Notes under the pieces: generated by a model
The model's database searches: none
Told to the model about the DNA's origin: nothing
The model's input: only the letters and a program-made list of their open reading frames with translations
Part shown: positions 35,701 to 46,044 of the stretch, piece after piece
Layout of the letters: each line of letters starts with the position of its first letter
Numbering within the stretch: position 1 is the stretch's first letter
Made by a program: the position numbers and the translations under genes
Assembly (NCBI GenBank): GCA_026214975.1
Contig: CM047813.1
Coordinates: 28,342,797-28,406,796, forward strand
Direction: 5' to 3'
Source: Gentiana macrophylla
Taxonomy: Eukaryota; Streptophyta; Magnoliopsida; Gentianales; Gentianaceae
Length of the DNA: 64,000 nucleotides

Positions 35701-38700
35701 ACTACCAACCAACATTGATATAATATTTATAGAACATTTCTAAATATCCACCTTCTAAGTTGTTCAAGAAGCCTAATATTTTCAAGTGCAAAGCGAGTCA
35801 CTTCTGGATTTTTCTCTATCTTGGCTTGAAGCAATTGAATTTCAGTTGTAAGAGCATTATTCTCTTCCATCAAGTAACCATCTGAGGGGATTAAACCCCC
35901 GACAAGGGACTCCATCCTCTGAATTTTGTCTTCCCTAAATTTCAGCATCATCTTTGTACAACGAGAGTCTTCCTCCCTCTGACGAACCTGAAATGAAATG
36001 CAAATAAGGCACAAAACGCAACCGGTTATACATGATAAAATTGTGTTATTTCAGGTGCATATCCAAAGGTTCTCAAAGAAAATTAGAGAAAAGAATGAAC
36101 CACCGGAGGAGTATTACCAGGCGATTCAGCTGTTCGATTTCAGCTTCAAGCTGCTTAATAGAAGTTTCTGTCATCTTTTCCCTCCTCAATGCCCCGGCAA
36201 GTGTTATTTCTAATGATTTTAGCTGTAAAACAGGACATATTAGGTGGTAATATAGCAATTGCCTTAAGCATAGACGCTACAATTATCTAAGTTTCTTCAG
36301 GATAGTAATGGTATGATATAACTGGCACGTAAAGCAGAATATTTGTTTTGTTGCTATTACATCCATTAAACAATTACAAATGAATAAAGAAGCAAATATG
36401 AAAAGAAACTGAATATAGATAGAAAGTTGTTATCTTTGGAAAAATATGGTTTTACCTGTTTAGTGGATAGCATGAGACTGCTTCTACATCCCTTGCCATT
36501 AGTAAACGTAAAATCTTCTGTTTCATCTGCTGCTATACGACAACTGTGTTCATCACGTTCTTCTGTACCATTAATAGCTGCTTGGCCAAATGAAAGTGAC
36601 CGAGCAACATTTTGACGTTTCAGAAGAGACAATTCCTCCTATTTGCCAAATTCCACAAATGTTAGCACCTAAAAGGTACTTGGTATACCCTTATAGCTTA
36701 TCATAGATGTACACTGACCTTAAGAAGTTGTATTTGATTCTTTAATGTAAGGACATCTCCAGAAGAGTCTTCATTGACAAAAGCCTATCAAATGAATAAA
36801 GGAAAATTAAAATAGAAAGTTCTCGTTGATAACTCCAACGGTTTTGCACAGACACCAACACATACACACAAACACACAAAATTCCACCGGTGAAAAGGAT
36901 GAACTTACATTGTTCTGGATAAGTTTTGCTCGCTGAGCAAATTTTAAAGTGTTTAGTGTTTCCGCGGCAGAGCTGGTGAAAAAAGAAAAATATATTAGGC
37001 GTTGTTTATACATATAAGGGCATAAGCCATCCACTACCTTAGAAAGCTTATTCACATACCAAATTGAAGGGCTGACATTCGCGATTATCATAGTTTTCGA
37101 GTTCCCACCAAGAGAATCCTGTCTTCACAAAACATAATGAGTACGGTTGAGTCGTAGAGACCAACAAAGCATGATATGTCATTATTTTTGTCACCTGAAG
37201 TAAGAATGTGAGTCTTGAATCTCTATAAGGAACATGCTTTGGCTTTCCATTAGCCAAATCAACAAGAACCATTATCACATGACTGCAAAACAAGAATATA
37301 TTTTACTTTAGAAGATTGGAAATAACCGGTAATACTAGTAATTAGAGCTGGCTATAAGGACTGTTACCCTAGAGTAGATAATGATTTATTAATATTTGCA
37401 GCTTCCTTCAACCGGTCACCCTCAGCACCAGAAGTCTTTTGTCTGTTGCAAGCATTGAAAATGTGAATGACATAATGGCAAGAAAAGTTCTTACAATATC
37501 ATAAACCAAAAGGGTTGAATGTTTTCCTTACCTTTCAGAACCAGCAAGATCGACAAGGTTCAACCTAGCAAACCGGAAATTAGAGGTAGAATCTTTTTCC
37601 CACTCACACTCAACCACGCACGTAAAAACACTGTGGGAGCGACTGCTTTCCCTGTTCATATTTGTTGCAGCAACTTTCCTATTTGAAGAACCCTGAAGCA
37701 ATAACTCAACAATAAGTAACATTTTCGCTGCACATATGGACATAATCACAGAAAAGTGGGCATTGAATTAAGCTAGATCAACAAACATTACCACTCTCAA
37801 AAGCTTAAGAACATCGGCAACAGTTTGGACATCAAATTCAGATAGATTTTCAACATACACTCCTTTCTTGATGTCTTCACGCAGCTGCCAAATGTAAATT
37901 TTAAACAAAAATGCAAAGGCTCTTTTTGCCAACTATTCAAACTAGCTAATCACGGGATCAAAAGTACCATCAAGTTTGTAGACGAGGGATCCAGGAGATC
38001 AGTAATTTGTTCATTGTAAATCTCTAAGAATGAGCATTTACAATGATATCTAAGGCGTTCATCCTTGCGGCTTTCCTCTTCCTGAAAGATGACAAACTTT
38101 CAAATATACAAATCAATTGGTAATTATTCAAGAGCCAACCGTGAGTGCCAAATCTTACAGCTCTGATTCTTGCAAACAAGAATTCAAATATGCGAGGTGT
38201 CATTCCACGGTTCGAGCTAGGTCTGATTTCTAGCTGTTCAATGTCTCCCAGCATCGTGTATGTTTTCCCACTTCCTGTCTACATTCAAGAACTTTACACC
38301 GTAAAAATATTTTTTTTTTACTAAAAGCTAGAAAAGACACTGAAAGCAACAGATGAAGCCAAAAATGACATAAAACAACAATAGCGGTTAGTTTTGCTAA
38401 TCTTTGAAAGAAGTAGATGAGCAATGAAGAGATATATTATGCCTGAAAAAGAAGTCTATAACACCAAAGCTTAAAATTCCGTATCCGTTGTGAAGAAAAG
38501 GCATTGATGCATGCAAGTCACCGGAAGGGTTATTAAAGGGGTTGAATTTGCAATAAAAGTAAACAATGACAAAAAGCACCAAATACAACATAGACCATCA
38601 TTTCAATATTTTTGGAATGTTAAAGCTGATTTTGTTTCAATAATTAGCAAAATAATGAAGAAAAAAAATCAATCTGGTTTTTCTAAATACACAACTATAG

Positions 38701-40144
38701 CTTTGCATATGCTTTTAGGTAACTACAATAGTCTTCTATATCCAGATAAGCAGTATACTAATTCTACCATACCTGTCCATATGCAAACATGCAGCTGTTA
38801 TAACCAGATAAGCAATTTTCCACCATAGGCAAGCCAACCATCCGAAATAGCGTTTCCTGTACAAATTAGAAGTAGAATTGATAGTATTTGTTAAAATGTA
38901 TGATTAGGCTTACCTCTAACGGCTTAGGCTTTGAAGCGAAATGTTAATATGTTGATATCAGAACAAGAATGACATGCGATCAAAACTCATTGTTACACCA
39001 CATATGAAGAAAAAACAGTTACTATTGCATTCACACATGCATATGTGATAGGATGTAAAGTGTATAACTTTCATTTTTCTCCAAGAGCTTTAAGTTTTAA
39101 TGTAGAAGCAGGCACAAGTAGATTCATAAGAGAAATAAATGAAATATTTTTGCTCCAAATAACCTGGTCTATGGTTTCACATGCAACATGATCAAAGGTA
39201 AATCGTGCTTCAGGTTGCCCGATCCAAGTGATGCATTGCGCACTCTCCTGTTTTAGGCACCGATTATACCCGTATGTGCTCTTCTCCGCATTACTGAGAG
39301 GCCTCACGCGGATCAAAACCTATAAACAATCCATGAACATAATGTACTTCTTCAGAGTTCAAAACACAAACACCAACTAAAAATGCTTAGAAAGTTTGGC
39401 ACCTATTATGCTCACCGAAAAAAAATTGAAAATCCCATAACAAAAGCAACTTACTTGTACATTGTGCTCCATCCAAAATGATGGATCTTCCTTAAGTTCA
39501 AAGTGAGGAACTTCAACTGTATTTACTACCGTTACGGAATTACAAGAAGCTGGTATGCCTTTAGACAGCGCAGAAAAGTTAGGCATTCGAGCACCTCCGC
39601 TTGCTAGAGGCCTGGAACCACCTGTCAAACATTGCCCTGGATTTGGGGGTTTGCTCACACTCTTTGTAGGTGTACTCTGAGTAGAATAACAATCCGAATA
39701 TCCCGAATATCCCGAATTTGCCCTCCTTACATCTGTCTTCATGGACCTAGGAGTAATAATACTACTAATGATAGCCCTCATATCAGACCTTCCCTCGTCA
39801 TTGACTTCCATAGCATTAGAAGAACATGAATCACTTTTCTGAGCCCAACCAAATTGATTTTTGGCTTGCTTTTCAGGCGTCCTACGAGGCAGTGTCGAGG
39901 TAAACTTGGGCTTGGTAGGGGTTTTATCAATTTTACCAGCCTTTCCAGTTACATCTTGATATGTTCCACCTTTGATTTTCGAGAATGGTTCTTGAATTGT
40001 ACTAAAAGGGGGCCTTGAAGATGATGAGTCGGTGACATTGTGAGACCCCACCGAATCCCTGTGGTTAACAGGGACATTCTCCACTTCCTCAAGATTTAAA
40101 TTCTTTCCAGAATTTCGACGCAAGAATTTCGAATCCCTCAACAT
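26788..40144 (-). CDS. KIN-12 kinesin, POK2-like, ~2,938 aa
   Basis: Plus-end-type motor that guides the phragmoplast and division plane in KIN-12 (POK) proteins. I spliced 37 exons in frame, high to low: 40144-39455, 39319-39164, 38856-38773, 38278-38159, 38081-37968, 37884-37792, 37692-37532, 37442-37368, 37282-37195, 37118-37060, 36972-36909, 36784-36719, 36638-36456, 36222-36118, 35987-35752, 35663-35594, 35488-35426, 35302-35255, 35176-35097, 34961-34880, 34739-33072, 32942-32508, 32259-29686, 29608-29501, 29418-29297, 29219-29132, 29048-28962, 28868-28626, 28533-28435, 28324-28250, 28166-28108, 28009-27898, 27769-27659, 27495-27325, 27228-27163, 27060-26941, 26829-26788. A Ser/Pro-rich N-terminus (1-225) precedes the motor (~230-570): P-loop TGSGKT 311-316, switch I NRESSRSH 432-439, switch II DLAGSE 467-472, neck [12 protein letters not shown]. 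The rest is coiled coil. The C-terminal [15 protein letters not shown] block and great length favour POK2 over POK1 or PAKRP1. One intron (27658-27496) has a GC donor. All motor residues are intact. A 5'-UTR intron at about 40145-40233 is possible. Confidence 0.93.
27496..27658 (-). other. GC-AG intron in the kinesin gene
   Basis: The exon ends ATCAAG and the intron starts GCAAGT, the usual form of a GC donor; it ends GGAGCAG. Every other intron I placed in this gene is GT-AG. Reading into the intron gives a stop after about 19 codons, so failure to splice would truncate the last ~170 residues. Confidence 0.8.
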
Positions 40145-40649
40145 TCTTCACATAAACAAAAAATAAGAAAGCAAAGTAAGAAACTTTAGCTCGATTTCTT
40201 GATAAAATGTAAAAAGGGAGTGGTGGGTATTGCACCTGGCTGAAGAAGTGAGGAAAAGAATTCCAATTCCTCGAAACCCTGAAATTGTTTGCCACTAAAA
40301 TACAGAATGTAGCCGGTGGGCTTGGCTGTATGTCATCAGGATGTTGGTTATGCCATCGAATCAAAAATCGCAAATCTTGAAAAAGAAGAAAGAATAAGGC
40401 ACATGGCTTTCTCTACACAGATTTCAGAGGAAGAAGGGTTTTTTCTTTCTAGTGTTTATGTTGAATTTGAGCTTGCAGAAATGATATTGCGAACAGGGAG
40501 ACCAAGTGTTAGAGACGTTGGGATCGAAGAAGTATTTGAATTTCAGAAGGAACCCCCGCTTCTAGATTTTGAATATTGTTGGAGAGGTGTGTAACAAGTG
40601 TATTCTTTTGTTTTTCAAAAAACAAAATAAAAAGAGAGATATGATTTGC

Positions 40650-41330
40650 CAGAAATTGGAAAATCAGGTTGGGTCGAACGTTTGACTTTGCAAATCGCGG
40701 TTGTCGCTTTTCGACGTTGAAAATCGCAGGTAAGCGTAAGGTTTTCTACGTTTAAACGTAAGGAACCCTACGTTTAAACGTAGATAAATCTGAATAATTG
40801 CAACCTCTAATTTATAGATATTCCTTACGTTTAAACGTAGAAAACTTACGTTTAAACGTAGGTTATTTCAATAAAATAGGGAAGTAGCAATAAATGTATA
40901 TTTATCTACGTTTGAACGTAGGTTAGAACGTATTTATCTACGTTTAAACGTAGGTTTTCTACGTTTACAAAGAAATTATCTACGTTTGGAAGTGGTAGAT
41001 GACAATTAATGTTGTTGTAAGGTACTTGTTCAATATACACCACATTGCGGGCTGTTTTTCTCATTCTTTCAGAGTATTGCATGTTAATATACATTATCTA
41101 ACCACGTTTAAACGTAAAAATCCTACGTTTAAACGTAGAAACCCTACGTTTAAACGTAGAGAAAGATCTTTTGCACCCGGTTATGTTATTTACATTTCCT
41201 GACGTTTAAACGTAGATATCCCTACGTTTAAACGTAACAATCTCTACGTTTACCATATTTTTCATGTCAGAAAAGGCACAACCTGATTTTCAAGTGTCAG
41301 ATCTGACCCGACCTGATTTTCCAATTTCTG
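40650..41330. mobile_element. Non-autonomous Mutator-like element with palindrome array
   Basis: The ends carry terminal inverted repeats of about 26 bp, CAGAAATTGGAAAATCAGGT and on, with one mismatch. The element is flanked on both sides by the 9-bp direct repeat ATGATTTGC (40641-40649 and 41331-41339), the target-duplication length of Mutator-like elements. At 681 bp it has no transposase. Its interior is filled by the palindrome TACGTTTAAACGTA (see separate entry). It sits about 500 bp upstream of the kinesin start codon, between that gene's 5' end and older repeats. Confidence 0.85.
40747..41236. repeat. Eleven palindromes TACGTTTAAACGTA, many 21-22 bp apart
   Basis: Perfect copies start at 40747, 40769, 40826, 40847, 40939, 41124, 41145 and 41223. 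One-mismatch copies start at 40907, 41103 and 41201. Half sites (TACGTTT) lie at about 40960, 40980 and 41244. Neighbouring starts are 22, 21, 32, 21, 21 and 22 bp apart within clusters, near two helical turns. Each contains the 8-bp palindrome GTTTAAAC. The linkers differ, so this is a spaced motif rather than a slipped tandem repeat. Confidence 0.95.
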
Positions 41331-41511
41331 ATGATTTGCTGATGAATGTTTCCTCTTGGTATTTTTACATCTTCTATGCATTTTTCTCTATCGTTTTTTC
41401 AATCTAAAATGTCACACGGCGAAAAAAAGATATAATTTGATTCAATCAATGAAAAGTTAATACATGACAAAAATGCATTCACAGATGATGTAAATACGAA
41501 AATCATTAAAC

Positions 41512-41730
41512 AAAATGGATTAAAATTGTCTTTTTATCCCTTAGATTGATTAACAAAATGGGTCGTTGTCTCGTTAGCCCAGTGGTAAGAACTGTGGTCA
41601 CTAAATCCGGAGTATTCGTGTTCGTCTTTCAGTGGAGACAAAAGTATGCATGTATATTTCGTTTCGTCCCAATAAAATGGACTAAAATTGTCTTTATCTC
41701 TTAGATTGACTAACGATGATACGTCATTTT
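41512..41730. repeat. tRNA-like (SINE-type) sequence between direct repeats
   Basis: GTCTCGTTAGCCCAGTGGTA (about 41569) resembles the start of a tRNA with its pol III A box, and GTGTTCGTCTTTC could be a weak B box; GTCTC/GAGAC could pair as a stem. The D and T arms do not fold properly, so it is not a tRNA gene. An imperfect 45-bp direct repeat (AAAATGGAYTAAAATTGTCT...) flanks it at about 41514 and 41674. Confidence 0.4.
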
Positions 41731-42295
41731 GTAATAATATGTTTTTCCTGGCACAGATCCGACGGCTGAGTCCAATGAGGACTCCCCGCATCAGAATTAC
41801 CCGTTTTCCTCTTAAGTCCATCACATTATGTATGTATTTTTAGAATATCAATTGAAGATTTATTACATTCTACATTTCCCTTACTTAATTCATCATCACC
41901 ATCCGACAATTATTTGTTACTTCACATAATTGCATTATTTATAGTCATATTTTTTTTGTCAAAATTTATCAATGTTTTTAATCTATGTAAAACCCCAGAA
42001 AAAAAAGATTCTTAGGTCGGAAGTGTTTATGGCACCGCGCCGTTGAATGAGTGACATGTATATATAAAGACAAAATGATGCAATAAGGACTCGTGCAAGG
42101 AATTACAGTACCAAGTTTTTGGCCATATCTTGAGCGAAAGATGTAGTATTCTGCACGTTTAAATGGTATTGAGAGATGTATAGTTGAACGACCCTCATCT
42201 TACCTTACACAGCTATAGGACGAGATTTCTATTGAGTTAAATGAGATTTTGCAACACGAGAAATTTTATTGGCATCAGCACTCCCAACTCAAATA

Positions 42296-42843
42296 CACCC
42301 TCCGTCACGTAATATGAGTCTTTTTGACTTTTTAGTGGTGTCCCAAAATATAAATGTTTCTCACAAAACAATCAGGGCCGGCCCAACACTAAGGCGGTCG
42401 AGACGGTGGTTTTAGGCCCAACGGTGTCCCGGGGGCCCAAAAAAAATTCCGTGGAGATTCAATCCGATCCAACCTAATATAATGTGTTAGTTTTTTTTTT
42501 TTCTTTGAATTGATAAATGCCCAAAAAAAAAATTATTCGAACCGATAAAGGTCCAACTTTTTTTTAACTAGCCTAATTCAAATCGATAAGTATGAAATTT
42601 CGAATTAAATGGTCTAATTCAACGACTTGGCCTTAGGCCCAAAAAATTCCAGGGCCGGCCCTGAAAACAATACAATATTAAATGCATTGCTTTAACTTTC
42701 ACACGAAACAATGTAATATTATTAGTCAGTTCCAGAAAACAATACAATATTTTGCATTGAAATATTAAAAAGTAACTCATTTAGTAGGTTTTCTTAAACC
42801 GTGTGAAATGACCAAAATGTCTTATATTATGGGACGGAGAGAG
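42296..42843. mobile_element. Stowaway-type MITE, interrupted
   Basis: The left end CACCCTCCGTCACGTAATAT and right end ATATTATGGGACGGAGAGAG are imperfect inverted repeats of the Stowaway type. TA lies outside each (42294-42295 and 42844-42845), the Tc1/mariner target duplication. About half its length is a hAT MITE inserted inside; without that, it is about 250 bp. It appears to have inserted into the LINE that continues on its right. Confidence 0.75.
42373..42663. mobile_element. hAT MITE nested in the Stowaway
   Basis: It starts CAGGGCCGGCCC and ends GGGCCGGCCCTG, a perfect 12-bp terminal inverted repeat. AAAACAAT is duplicated on both sides (42365-42372 and 42664-42671), the 8-bp target duplication of hAT elements. 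It is 291 bp with no coding sequence. It is younger than the Stowaway it interrupts. Confidence 0.95.
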
Positions 42844-42845
42844 TA

Positions 42846-43238
42846 TATGGTGAAAGGAAAACATAACACTCATTTCTACCATCTTACTGCCCTTAAAAAA
42901 TTGCAGAAGCATAAGATTATGTGCTTGAAAACATTTGACGAAGAAACCATCAGAGGGATGATCTGCAATTCAATCAAAAGTTGTACACTAATGACCAGGA
43001 TGGCAATTGTGATTCCTTTTTTTCCTCTATGCTCTCTCCTTAACAGGCTTCTATCTCTTGAGCAGAATAGTGTCGGAAATGGAAATAGAAATGACCCTTT
43101 TTCATATGGGAACATACAAGTCACTCGGGCCTGTTGGAATCCCCTCCGGCTTTTATTAAGAAGTATTGTCATATTTTAGTTCTTGCTCTCGTGCAATTTG
43201 TCTCGCACTCCTTTAATTTGGGTAAGTATCCTAGCATT
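42846..43238 (+). pseudogene. LINE reverse transcriptase, part 1
   Basis: Reads GKHNTHFYHLTALKKLQKHK, then IMCLKTFDEE, and later MGTYKSPGPVGIPSGFYQKY in shifting frames, followed by ILVLALVQFV. These are the linker after the endonuclease and the first RT blocks of a plant L1-type LINE. The reading continues at 44086 after the TRIM insertion (GTLISFIPKT). Frameshifts and stops make it inactive. Confidence 0.8.
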
Positions 43239-43243
43239 ATGAA

Positions 43244-43346
43244 TGTTAGGACAGATCGCTCACACTTTTAAATGATAAGGAAATAAAGTAGCACCTTTAT
43301 TAATACCAATTGGTTTTAGTACAACGGTAAGCGTTATATCTTAACA
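43244..43346 (+). repeat. TRIM 5' LTR
   Basis: 103 bp, TG...CA ends. The PBS (TGGTATCAGAGG) begins at 43347. Confidence 0.88.
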
Positions 43347-43977
43347 TGGTATCAGAGGCATAGGTCATGAGATCGAACCCTGATATCGACATTATTTAAA
43401 AAAAAATTGTGCAAGTGTTGGGACATATTACCCACACTTGGGGGGGAGGGGGGTGTTGGGACAGATTGCCCACACTCTTGAATGAAAATTGTGCAAGTGT
43501 TGGGAGAGATTGCCGTGCAAGTGTTGGGAGAGATTTGAAAATTGTGCAAGTGTTGGGAGAGATTGCCGTGCAAGTGTTGGGAGAGATTGCCCACACTTGA
43601 TGGGGGTGTTGGGAAAGATTGTTCACACTCTTGAATGCCTAAAGAAATACAGTGGCGCATTTACTGGCACCAATTGGTTTTAGTAGAATGGTAAAGGGGT
43701 GTTGGAGAGATTGCCACACTCTTGAATGCTTAAAGAAATATAGTAGCGCCTTTACTGGCACCAATTGGTTTTAGTAGAATGGTAAGCGCTTAATCCTAAT
43801 ATGGTATCGGAGCCAGAGGTCACGAGATCAAACACTGGTTGGAACATTATTTAAAAAGAAATTGTACAAGTTTTGGGAGAGATTGCCCACACTTGAGGGG
43901 GGTGTTGGGACAGTTTACCCATTCTCTTGAATGAAAATTGTTCAAGTGTTGGACAGATTGCCAATACTTGAGGGGGG

Positions 43978-44080
43978 TGTTGAGATAGATCGCCCACACT
44001 CTTAAATGATAAGGAAATAAAGTAGCACCTTTATTAATACCAATTGGTTTTAGTACAACGTTAAGCGCTTGATCTTAACA
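43978..44080 (+). repeat. TRIM 3' LTR
   Basis: 103 bp. It matches the 5' LTR closely, including AATAAAGTAGCACCTTTATT and CCAATTGGTTTTAGTACAAC. A run of six G at 43972-43977 is the polypurine tract. Confidence 0.88.
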
Positions 44081-44085
44081 ATGAA

Positions 44086-44500
44086 CGGTACTCTTATTTC
44101 TTTTATTCCAAAGACTGCTCCCCCCGGAGATCCCTGCACAATATCAGCATATAGCCCTCTCCAATGTTGTAGTCAAAATTATAACAGAGGTGATTGCTAA
44201 AAGAATGAAGACTGGAATTGATAAATTGGTGGTAGCCTACAAAAAAAATTGTATTTCAGGAAGAAGAACCACGAGCAATATTTTGATTGTCCAGGAAGCC
44301 CTATAATATTTCAGATTTAGGAAGGGAAAAGGGGCATTATGATGGTGACGAATATCTTGGAAAGGCCTACGACATAGTCAACTGGAAATTTGAGGTGACA
44401 TTCTTAACAGCATTGGTCTTTCCGATATGCTTGTTAAGTTGATCATGCACAACTTGACTTCTACTTCTTTTTCTATATTATGTAATGGCACAACTTAACA
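44086..44500 (+). pseudogene. LINE reverse transcriptase, part 2
   Basis: Continues from the part broken at 43243: GTLISFIPKT, then a YRPISL-like stretch, VVVKIITEVIAKRMKTGIDK, the ISGRRTT block, ILIVQEAL, and GIMMV...DLEKAYD in which the catalytic FxxxD region is altered and frameshifted (about 44340-44380). Homology fades near 44500, where a MITE-like sequence begins. Confidence 0.82.
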
Positions 44501-44648
44501 TGCTTTTGTAAACCGAAACCGGTTTAAACCAAACTATTGAGATTGGCTTCATTGTGGTTTAGTTTTTTGGATACCAAATTATAACCCTCAAACCGACTAA
44601 AAATTTCCAAACCGGCCCAAATCAAATCCATGATCAACCCTATAGCAA
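44500..44648. repeat. MITE relic rich in AAACCGGTTT
   Basis: AAACCGAAACCGGTTTAAACC on the left and CAAACCGACTAAAAATTTCC / CCATGATCAACCCTATA on the right resemble the arms and end of a common plant hAT-type MITE. The left end is not definable. Confidence 0.35.
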
Positions 44649-45051
44649 TATAACGATATTCTTAGACTTATTTCCATGTGAACAAGTCATCAATTTAACA
44701 TAAACGTAAACTAAGTCCACGTATAATGATTTAATGAGATAAAGTCCTTGATAAGGGCCGACTTGAGTCTCGCCACGTGTCATCTTTACGTTGACTAACC
44801 ATTAAGTCAAGATAGAGAAATTATAGCGTTAAGGGTCAGGAGCCCTATTTTATACCTAAGGGCAAATCTGAACCCAATGTGGGAGGTCTTGCCTGTTGAT
44901 GAGAGTCAAATTTACTATAATTTCGTGTGCATTTTACCCCCTGTTTGTAGCATATTCGATGTGATTTTTGGGTAGTTAAGTTGTTTTTATAGGCTCGTTT
45001 CACCACGGTTCGAAACCGCGAGACGAAAGACGTTTACGTCGACAATCTCGA

Positions 45052-45643
45052 TGACGATGACAAATTAAGTCACCTTGATGATTTGAGCCCTAATTTAATC
45101 TAGTGATGAACACACAAGAACCCTAATGCCGAAAAGATGAATGAGGAGGTGGATTTTATGTATGCGGCTGAGTCCAAGACTGTATCTTGGATTGCCTACG
45201 TATCCTGTTATGTTCCAGGAATCAAGCCTTACGTAGTTCCTGGATTGGGGTATTTATAATGACAATACTTGCCTAAACCCTAAGGTTAAGTCGGCTTGTG
45301 TTATTGTCATCTTTACCCTTAAATGGGCCTTGACCCTTGCCCAAGCTATCGTGGGTGGGCTGGACGGTGGCGCGGACTCGTCCTCGGTGTCGATCTCGCC
45401 GACTTGCGGTGATCGACCCTGGACTCATTGTCCTACATTGCTAGGTGGTGTGGACTCTATCCTATGGACTTGTCATCTCACCTTTGCTCGGTCGTCGATA
45501 ATGATCGATAGTAATGCTTTGGCTTTTATATGATGGCCTTGGCCTCGAGCACAGGCATCGACATGGATATCTTTGGAGTTATTTTATAATATGATGACCA
45601 ACCGATAGACGACACGTGGAGGGAGTGAAACCCTGTATCGTCA
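45052..45643 (-). repeat. Tat 3' LTR
   Basis: 592 bp. On the + strand it starts TGACGATGACAAATTAAG and ends GTATCGTCA. In element orientation it is preceded by a purine tract (TCTGGGGGGCTTA on the - strand, 45644-45656). Confidence 0.88.
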
Positions 45644-45656
45644 TAAGCCCCCCAGA
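45644..45656 (-). other. Polypurine tract of the Tat element
   Basis: Reads TCTGGGGGGCTTA on the - strand and abuts the 3' LTR. It is the expected plus-strand primer for reverse transcription. Confidence 0.7.
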
Positions 45657-46044
45657 CTCGAGAGAGGCTACCTCCGTTGTCCGAGGTCGGGTCTGTCATT
45701 CGAGTCGTCATCGAGTTGGGTGTTTCTTTGGGCGGGAGAAAGCCCGCCTTTTCATAACCCTAACTGCCTAGTGTCCACGTGGAGCGGTTTCTAGCCCACG
45801 AAACCGCTTGAATCCCGCAAAAGACGCCGTTCTTGCCTTGATAACCGCGATTTTTGGTGGTTATAACCCCCATTATCCCTGTCTTTTCAAATCATTTGCC
45901 ATATCTTTTGCTACCATATATAACAGAAGGGACAAAGGCCGCTGCAAAACTTCTTTGCTATATTCTTCATCTCATTCTTCAAATTCAAAACACCAAGTAA
46001 GATTACTTCTTTTTTCAGTGTTTATCTTTTCTTTTGGTTTATCT

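Larger units (their letters stand above)
43244..44080 (+). mobile_element. TRIM retrotransposon with extra internal LTRs
   Basis: Outer LTRs of 103 bp each (43244-43346 and 43978-44080) begin TGTTAGGACAGATCGC / TGTTGAGATAGATCGC and end CTTAACA. ATGAA is duplicated at 43239-43243 and 44081-44085. The first LTR is followed by TGGTATCAGAGG, a primer site for initiator Met-tRNA, and the last is preceded by the purine tract GAGGGGGG. There is no protein. Inside, further LTR starts (TGTTGGGACAGATTGCC near 43455 and TGTTGG-AGAGATTGCC near 43608 and 43699) and a second primer site (TGGTATCGGAGCC near 43801) show that the unit is reiterated. The short phrase GTGCAAGTGTTGGGAGAGAT is itself amplified at 43490-43590. 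Confidence 0.88.

Noticed and set aside
40316..40594. + strand frame of 92 codons upstream of the kinesin
   Set aside because: It overlaps the likely kinesin 5' leader and promoter on the opposite strand and shows no known domain.
41569..41640. A tRNA gene
   Set aside because: The A box and a short acceptor-like pairing are present, but D, anticodon and T arms do not form.
43352..43683. Frames over the TRIM giving repeated CASVGRD or NLSQHLH peptides
   Set aside because: Peptides repeat because the DNA repeats; TRIMs encode no protein.
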